Shown here piece by piece: positions 57,955-64,000 of a DNA stretch of 64,000 bases. The translations under genes were made by a program, and so were the position numbers. Below the pieces are notes generated by a model that saw only the letters and a program-made list of their open reading frames with translations, ran no database searches and was not told the DNA's origin. Within the stretch, counting starts at the first letter, position 1, and every line of letters starts with the position of its first letter. This DNA is from Austropuccinia psidii (lineage: Eukaryota; Basidiomycota; Pucciniomycetes; Pucciniales; Sphaerophragmiaceae): assembly GCA_023105745.1 (NCBI GenBank), contig JALGQZ010000004.1:40872437-40936436 (forward strand), read 5' to 3'.

Positions 57955-60588
57955 TAGAACTAATGTGGGAGAACCAGGTGGCAAAAAAATTCAACCAGCC
58001 CCAAGAGTTCTCAAAAACAACCACCAATTGGTTGATCAAGAAATAGTCAAAAACTAAAAGATAGCCTTGAAATACCAACACACCCCAAGGAAGAAATTGG
58101 TAGTCATGCCACAAACACTGGACCAAGAGAAACTCAGAACAAACCTACAAAGAAAGCTAGAAAAATTTCCAACAAGCCCCAAATATAGCAATGTAATAAC
58201 AATTTTTGAAGAGACTTACAACAAACAAGGTAAGTGGATCAACCTGAACAAATACTGCAGTAAGCCATGGTGGTAAAATCAAGTCCTTCAACCCCTAGTC
58301 AAGACAAGAAATTCTGAAACACCAATCTTCAGCAGAAAAATATAGTATCAATCTCAAAGGGTTTTCAGAATCAAAGTGGAAGGACTAAAACAAAACTATG
58401 GGAGGAAATTCTTGGAAGAGAAAGGACCAGAACATGCATATAAAGCCTACTTGTTAACTAAGGAAAGGGACCTTAACAAAATAGCCTCACCATAGCAGCC
58501 AAATGCGAAATTAATAATGGCAGGAGAAAATATTTCAGCACTACTATTTGCAGGTACATCCATGATAGAAAATACATGCCATGTTAGTGACCTAAATCAA
58601 GCTCCAAGAGGTCCACAAGAAAATCTCGATTACTGAAACGTTTGGAGCACAAAGTGAGCACAGCTATTGAAATCCTCCTAGGCAAGAATGTAGGGAGACC
58701 CAAAGATAGCAAAAACAAAGTTCTTGAATCAGAAATGCTAGCACTCAACCAGGGCTCAACCTAGCCATAGAATGTGACAAGTGACTCCAAAGAGGAATAT
58801 TCCTTCCCAAATGGAAGTAATAACTAACAACCATACTCAAAAAATCAGGAAAAGACAGTTTCCCATAACCTAGAACCTACTGACCGATAGCCGTTCTCAA
58901 CACCACAGGAACACTCTTCAAAAGGAGAATCAATGACAGAATAGTATTGTGAAAAGAAACTAACAAAATTATAGCTCAAGGCCACATGGAAGGCAGAAGG
59001 ACCTGAAACACAAACGCTGCACTCCTCCTGCTCCCAACCTGAAAAAGGAAATGGAGAGAAGGTGAGGTGGTGGAAGAAATGTTCTTGGATTTCACATCAG
59101 CCTATCCCATTATGAAAAGGAGAACACCAATCCAAACCCTCAGAGAGAAAGGAGTACCATCATAAAGAGTAGACATAATAACATCCTTTCAATTGGAGTA
59201 ATAAGCCTGGATAAAGCGGAATTTTTTTGTTTATAAATATTTCTTTATAAATCAGGGTCCTTCACAGGGCTTGCCACTACCAGTAACACTCTAACTGATC
59301 TAAAAATAACTATTTCTGCGCCTATAAGCCCCATCCCTCAACAAGGAAAAGATTTAAATTAATTACATAGATGATTTAGCTTACCTAACCGCATTGAAAT
59401 CCCAAAAAATTGTAGTGGCCTCCCTCAAGACAATTATTAAACACTCACTAGAGTGGTATAACCAATATAGAGCAACGCTTGACACAAAGAAGAACAACCT
59501 CATGAGAAAAATGATTCACAAAGAACTGAAGTTAGGAGGAACCACAATAACTTTCAAAAAACCAATCAGATGGCTAGAAGTAACCCTCAACCATGAACTC
59601 ACTTTTGAAACCCACATTTAACAGCTGAAAAAGACAAGAAACTCCACGCTCACACAACTCCGAAAAAACATTCACTCAAACTATAAGATAAATTCAAGGG
59701 AGGAAAGGAAAATGGTAGTGGGTTACTTCGACCCAGACACCTCTTTGGAAGCGCAGAATGGTTCACTATGGAGAGCATAAAAAAGCTGAAACATGATATG
59801 AAAAGGTCCCAAGTGAGGCCATGAGACTCAAAAAAGGGATTATGACAAAGACACAAATTCCCTTCTTAAATAGGGATGGAAACCTGCTCACATTTGATCA
59901 ATATTGTAAGAAACTTGGCTATTTTTATGTACAGAACAGATTGGTGACCCCAGATTTACACCCAATCAGTAGCATAATACAAAAGGAATTGTACAAGGAA
60001 GTAAAATTCCTGTGATCACCAATCCACCACCTTATTGACAGGGGAAAACTGGAATAAAAAGTTTTCCCCAGTAGAGACAATAAAACACCATGCCCTCCTA
60101 TTCCCAAAACCAGAAATGCTTGGGAACACAGAAGAGAAAGGAACAGACTGAGCCCAAACCCAGAAAGATGCTGAATTGAACAAAAAATCCATTATTTATT
60201 GAAAGATAGCTAGAGAACTGTGAACAAGAAAGAAGGGGAAGCAGAATATCTTCCCCTATACTTAGGAGAAATCAGAGTTCACTTAGGTGAAGGAGACAAA
60301 ACTACAAACTATGAGACAGAACTGATAGAAACTAAACCCCAGGTCCGACGCCACAACGCTGGTAGGGTAGCCATATTTTGTGATAGCCTAGAAGCACTGA
60401 AAGCTATACAAATTACAAATAATAAGAGCAAATAATAAGATCTATGTAGAAAGATATTTAGGAAGCTAACTGCCATAAAACAAGGACAAAGGCTGAATCT
60501 TTTTCCTTTACAGTACACAGTAATACTCTTGAAAATGAGAAGGTGGAGAAAATAGCAAACAAAGAGACATAAAATAATCCTGCAAATA
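57955..60588 (+). pseudogene. 5'-truncated LINE (Tad1-like), RT and RNase H
   Basis: A non-LTR retrotransposon reading frame broken by many stops. Landmarks in order: the post-endonuclease region ending NLNKYCSKPWW (58260), RT motif A FLDFTSAYP (59082-59108), motif C YIDD (59364-59375) followed by LAYLTALKSQ, the GGTTITFKKPIRWLEVTLNHE thumb-side block (about 59540), and an RNase H segment VAIFCDSLEALKAIQ near 60370. RT followed by RNase H after an apurinic endonuclease is typical of the Tad1 clade of fungi. The endonuclease is missing, so the copy is 5' truncated and inactive. Confidence 0.75.
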
Positions 60589-60674
60589 TTAACTGCTTTA
60601 CAGTGCATTATATCAGTTATTTTGCACAGTATTAACTGTTTTACCGTGCAGTATATCAGTTATTTTTCACAGTA
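60589..60674 (+). repeat. Two 43-bp tandem units at the LINE 3' end
   Basis: Units 60589-60631 and 60632-60674 differ at four positions. Each starts TTAACTG and ends CACAGTA, and a third unit begins (TAACAG). Tandem short repeats at the 3' end are common in non-LTR elements. Confidence 0.85.
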
Positions 60675-62053
60675 TAACAGATAGCAGTTAGCTTGTGCAT
60701 GAGGTTTGTTGCAAATGCTCACCACACCTACACACAGTGCCCTCCAGTCCACCTCTGAGCTTCTCAAGTAAGTACTTCTTTGTATCAATTTATAAATACT
60801 TTGTTGACATTTGTCATTATTTTAGCATGGTATGAGAAATTTGTATAAATTGATTAAACTCTTCCCCATAGCCTTAGTTGACTTCCTTAGAAATAAAAGG
60901 CCCAATTTCTCAAACCCTCCTAGCACTCCAGCTCAGAAAGAAAATACCCCTTCACCACCAATCCAAACACAATGAATTAAGATCTTGCTAATTGGGAAAG
61001 GGGTGTAGCAAGCCTCATATTTCAGCTCAGATTTGGGAATATCCCCCTCATATCATACCTTCTTAGAATAAAAAAATTCAATAAACTGCTATGTCCAAGC
61101 TGAAAATGCCTAGAAACTGTAGCTAAATATAGGCTCCTCTTGGACCATTATAGGAACCAAAGAAGACAATTTCTTGGGAAGGTGAAAATCCAAATTTAGA
61201 TTCCATTACAATTACCACAACCCATGCTATCCCACTATTTTTTTTACATAATTGGTACAAACAGATTCACACACAAAAGACTCTATCACTCCCCTGACTT
61301 CAAAAAGAAGGAAATCCCACCAGTGACCCAGGGAACAGAGGATGGCACTCAGTATTTTTGGTACAATACTAAGGGAAAGTAGGGCCTCTCATTAGTCATC
61401 AAATAATCAAGATCTGATAATATTGCGTGAGTAACTAAAGTATCCCTGGATGGCCCAAAGGGGCTGGAAAACTGCCTCATATTGGGTCAGATTAAGATGG
61501 TAGATGAACCACCTTTTATAAGGCAGGTAAACAGGCGCTAGAACAACTAAAATAGATATGACAGGAATAAAAATGTCCTCCTGTGACTGAGAATTTAAAT
61601 ACCAATTTACAAGAAGCAACAACAAAATGGTTGTGAGACCCCAAAATGGGAAAAATCACACACTAAAATTCCCTCATGCCATCTCTGACCCTCAAAAGGT
61701 TTTGCTACTGACAGAAAGGTCACATCCTCAATCCTTCATGCTCAAGGCTTATAGGGGATTCCTATAAGATCCTTATGATTAATCAAAATGACCATTGCCA
61801 ATTAGCCTTTAAATAGCTATAAATATTTTTGGAAATACCTAGTGTGATGTGTGAAATAACTAGCACCTTAAAAAACAAAAGGGTGACACCCATGGGATTC
61901 ACAGCTTTCTTAGCCTAACCTGATCACAATCCCCTTTCAAGATTTGAGGAAATTGCATCCCCATTTTCAATTCTGGTGTATTCCAGGCTTGTGAGGGGAG
62001 GCCGGGGCCTATATTATACTTGGCTTGGTCCTCTTCCACCTTGCTTTTGCCTC
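60675..62053. other. No confident gene
   Basis: Mixed-composition DNA. A possible 48-bp intron (GTAAGTACTTC to TCATTATTTTAG, 60778-60825) follows a short frame. A minus-strand frame at 61625-61407 (YKRWFIYHLNLTQYEAVFQ) might be a remnant of a repeat-borne gene; I do not recognise it. Confidence 0.25.
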
Positions 62054-62267
62054 TGTTGCAGGGTATCTTAGGAATAACAAGAGTGGCCTGGAACTCAGTA
62101 ATCAGGGAGCTCACTTGGAAGACTCCAAAAGTAATTCAAGAAATAGGAATAGGAATATATTTATTGAATATAAAAAAGCTCAAGTACAAAATATATTTCA
62201 TAAGCAAGAAAAAGTCAATGGCCAAAGAGCTGTCACAGAAACCATCAGGAGTAGAGGGTTTTTGAAG
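62054..62267 (-). mobile_element. 3' fragment of an LTR1/LTR3-type LTR
   Basis: Matches the terminal part of LTR1 and LTR3 reversed (AACAAGAGTGGCCTGGAACTC, CTCACTTGGAAGACTCCAAAAG). The end is worn and it is truncated at the boundary with LTR2. Confidence 0.55.
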
Positions 62268-62953
62268 AATATACCCACTCAAATGCACCAAGACAGCAAA
62301 TACGTTCTGTGTATAAGTATCCAGTTTCAGAAATCTTCATTTTAAACACTCATACAGTTGGATTAAAAGATACAGCCTGTCACTACTTGTGCAGACTGGA
62401 TTCACAAAATACAGTTTTGGATTCACAATCCTGAAAATTAATGATCACCCAGCCTCACCACATCTCTTGTACAGACCATGTACATCCATACAGGAGCTGT
62501 ACTATCCAAATCAATTCAGTCAAAAATTGTTCTCATGAAAATTCACTCTTTGGATCAGGGGTGGTGGATCCTCACATATAACAGCCCCTTTTCCTTCCTC
62601 TGGGAATTTTTCCCAAGGAAATTAATATATTAGATATATTCTTTAATAAATACCTTTTGGTCTTATTGAAATATTTCATTTATAAGTCTTAAGTCAGTCT
62701 TTGCATATTTCCTCACCAGCTCAGTAGAGGTATGGTGGCCATATCCTTATTAACCCCTCTCTTTCTTCCTGACAGGTTGAAACAGTGGACTTGGGCTTTT
62801 TTGTGGTTGGCTCTTTTATTTCTTACTCTTTATTATTTGTTGCTGCTTCTCATATTAATTTATAATTAGAAATCCTATTTCATTTAAAATACTTGGTTGT
62901 ACCCTCTGCAAGTTAGTCACAGGACCTATTGCCTTAGAAGAGCCTTTGTGACA
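62268..62953 (+). mobile_element. LTR2, 5'-truncated copy
   Basis: Matches LTR2 from about 40 bp inside its start to the end TTTGTGACA at 62953. It keeps the acceptor block ending at 62775 and a variant hairpin near 62597 (TGGGAA/TTCCCA). Confidence 0.78.
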
Positions 62954-62959
62954 TTCCTG

Positions 62960-63175
62960 TCACATTTATTCCAGAAACTATAAGAAAGAACTTGACCTCT
63001 CTACTGAGAGTCATGTCAAAACAGGAAGTCCCCCACCATTACCATAGCTAGACCCTGGGTTTTTTGGTGGTGCAATAATAACAACCTAGGAGAAAGGGCT
63101 ACAAGATTAAGGTTGGATTTCTTAATATCTTTCTAGTTTCATGGGTCACAATTAAACTTTCTGTGCAAGAGGCAA
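62960..63175 (+). repeat. Diverged direct repeat, unit a
   Basis: Begins TTATTCCAGAAAC and contains GTCCCCCACCA and TAGACCCT, repeated at 63477-63690. It lies immediately left of an LTR3 fragment. Confidence 0.6.
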
Positions 63176-63214
63176 CCAAATAATTCCTTTAACACACTTC
63201 CAGCCTTCTAGAAA

Positions 63215-63470
63215 GTACAATGGAATTAGTAAAGGATATGACCACCAATATCCACTGACAGGAAAAGCAAAAGATGCAAATGACTGACTTCAAAATATCA
63301 TTATTTACTTCCAAAATAATAAATAAAATAATATTAATAAACCTTCAGTATATTAATTAACTGCGGAAAATGCCCCCCCTGGAAAAAATGAGTTTCCAGT
63401 ATATGTGAAGAGCTGAGAGACTGACCCTTGAGGATGAATTCTTAGCTGTATTTACTGTTTTGAGAAATTT
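63215..63470 (-). mobile_element. LTR3 fragment, copy 3 (left part)
   Basis: Matches 19975-20230 (AATTAGTAAAGGATATGACC and onward). It includes a worn hairpin near 63361. Confidence 0.6.
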
Positions 63471-63476
63471 CCAAAT

Positions 63477-63840
63477 TTATTCCAGAAACCATTAACATAA
63501 AATAAAGCTCTCCACTCAGAGTCATTTTGGAACAGGTGGTCCCCCACCACTTCCATTAATAGACCCTAGGTTGTTTTCTGGTACAATGAAAACAACCAAG
63601 CAGAAAATGCTACAAGATAAAGAGTGAATTTCCTTTATCTTTTTCTGGTATTGTAATTCACAGTTTCACTTTCTGTGACAGAAATATACCTTGTTAAATC
63701 TGATAATTGGAGTTGTTGTATTGAAAACCAATAGTAAAGGATTGAATTTACTAAAAGGCTAAGTGAAATACATATTTCTTGAGTGGTCTCTGTATTAATG
63801 AATTGGTTGGCCAGTATTTCATTTAGAAAATACTGCATAA
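63477..63840 (+). repeat. Diverged direct repeat, unit b, and adjoining sequence
   Basis: 63477-63690 repeats 62960-63175. The remaining 150 bp is unassigned. The whole block interrupts the LTR3 copy that resumes at 63841. Confidence 0.5.
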
Positions 63841-64000
63841 ATTAGTTTACAAATACCAGAATGGGCCAGGTGATTGGTGTTCATGAATTTTCTTCTTTAA
63901 GTCCTACTCACTACCCCCTATGAATCACAAATTTATGTCTTTAAATACCTTCCTTTTAAACTGGGCTTGTGGACTAGTTACTTATTTCCAGATGAAATAA
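63841..64000 (-). mobile_element. LTR3 fragment, copy 3, running off the window
   Basis: Matches 20310-20640 in part (AATTAGTTTAC, CAGGTGATTGGTGT, CCTATGAATCACAA). It continues beyond base 64000. Confidence 0.55.

Noticed and set aside
1..64000. tRNA, rRNA, CRISPR array, bacterial operon or phage
   Set aside because: I looked for tRNA B-box-like sequences, regular spacer arrays and closely packed ORFs and saw none. Introns, TATA boxes and LTR elements point to a fungal nuclear genome.

Overview
The window looks like repeat-dense intergenic DNA from a rust fungus (Pucciniales). The best match I recognise is Austropuccinia psidii (myrtle rust), because the gag-pol families and a Ser/Pro-rich extra ORF resemble repeat-encoded proteins I associate with that genome. 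No database was searched, so this is inference. The DNA is AT-rich and CpG-poor by eye, nearly every coding stretch carries stops and frameshifts, and no tRNA, rRNA or CRISPR array was seen.

Layout. 1-9 kb: a 3' LTR of family LTR1 (410-1908) cuts off a minus-strand gene remnant. The remnant includes a fragment resembling the Tet-like 2OG-Fe(II) oxygenases of rusts and begins in a repeated promoter/leader unit (family A, 6465-9008). 9-12.9 kb: AT-rich DNA with a solo LTR1 (11080-12608, target duplication AATTC). 12.9-21.1 kb: a decayed minus-strand Ty3/gypsy chromovirus, G1, interrupted by LTR3 at 14546-16014 and at 19766-21101 (duplication CTAAT). 21.3-25.6 kb: two family A copies in inverted orientation. 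25.6-30.3 kb: a decayed coding stretch, then about 2.3 kb (27.7-30.0 kb) with normal CpG content. That segment holds the best candidate host gene, a spliced, small, cysteine-containing secreted protein (29117-29429, minus).

30338-43650 is a second chromovirus, G2 (minus), with both LTRs, gag, protease, RT, RNase H, integrase and chromodomain. Between pol and its 3' LTR it carries an extra ORF (aORF) on the opposite strand. G2 was later hit by solo LTR4 (32860-34360, duplication ACAGC) and LTR1 (36847-38495). 44997-57954 is a chimera: a 3.2-kb minus-strand end of one G2-type element is fused at about 48190 to a 5'-truncated plus-strand element, G3. It therefore has two 3' ends in opposite orientation, each with LTR2 and an aORF. 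58.0-60.6 kb is a 5'-truncated Tad1-like LINE, followed by LTR fragments to the window end.

The most notable feature is the aORF. Its three copies jointly outline C-x2-C-x6-C-x10-C-x2-C-x6-C, the spacing of fungal Zn(II)2Cys6 DNA-binding domains. No copy is intact here. Other shared signals are a covarying hairpin and a splice-acceptor-like block common to LTR1, LTR2 and LTR3, which suggests these LTR families share common regulatory RNA signals.
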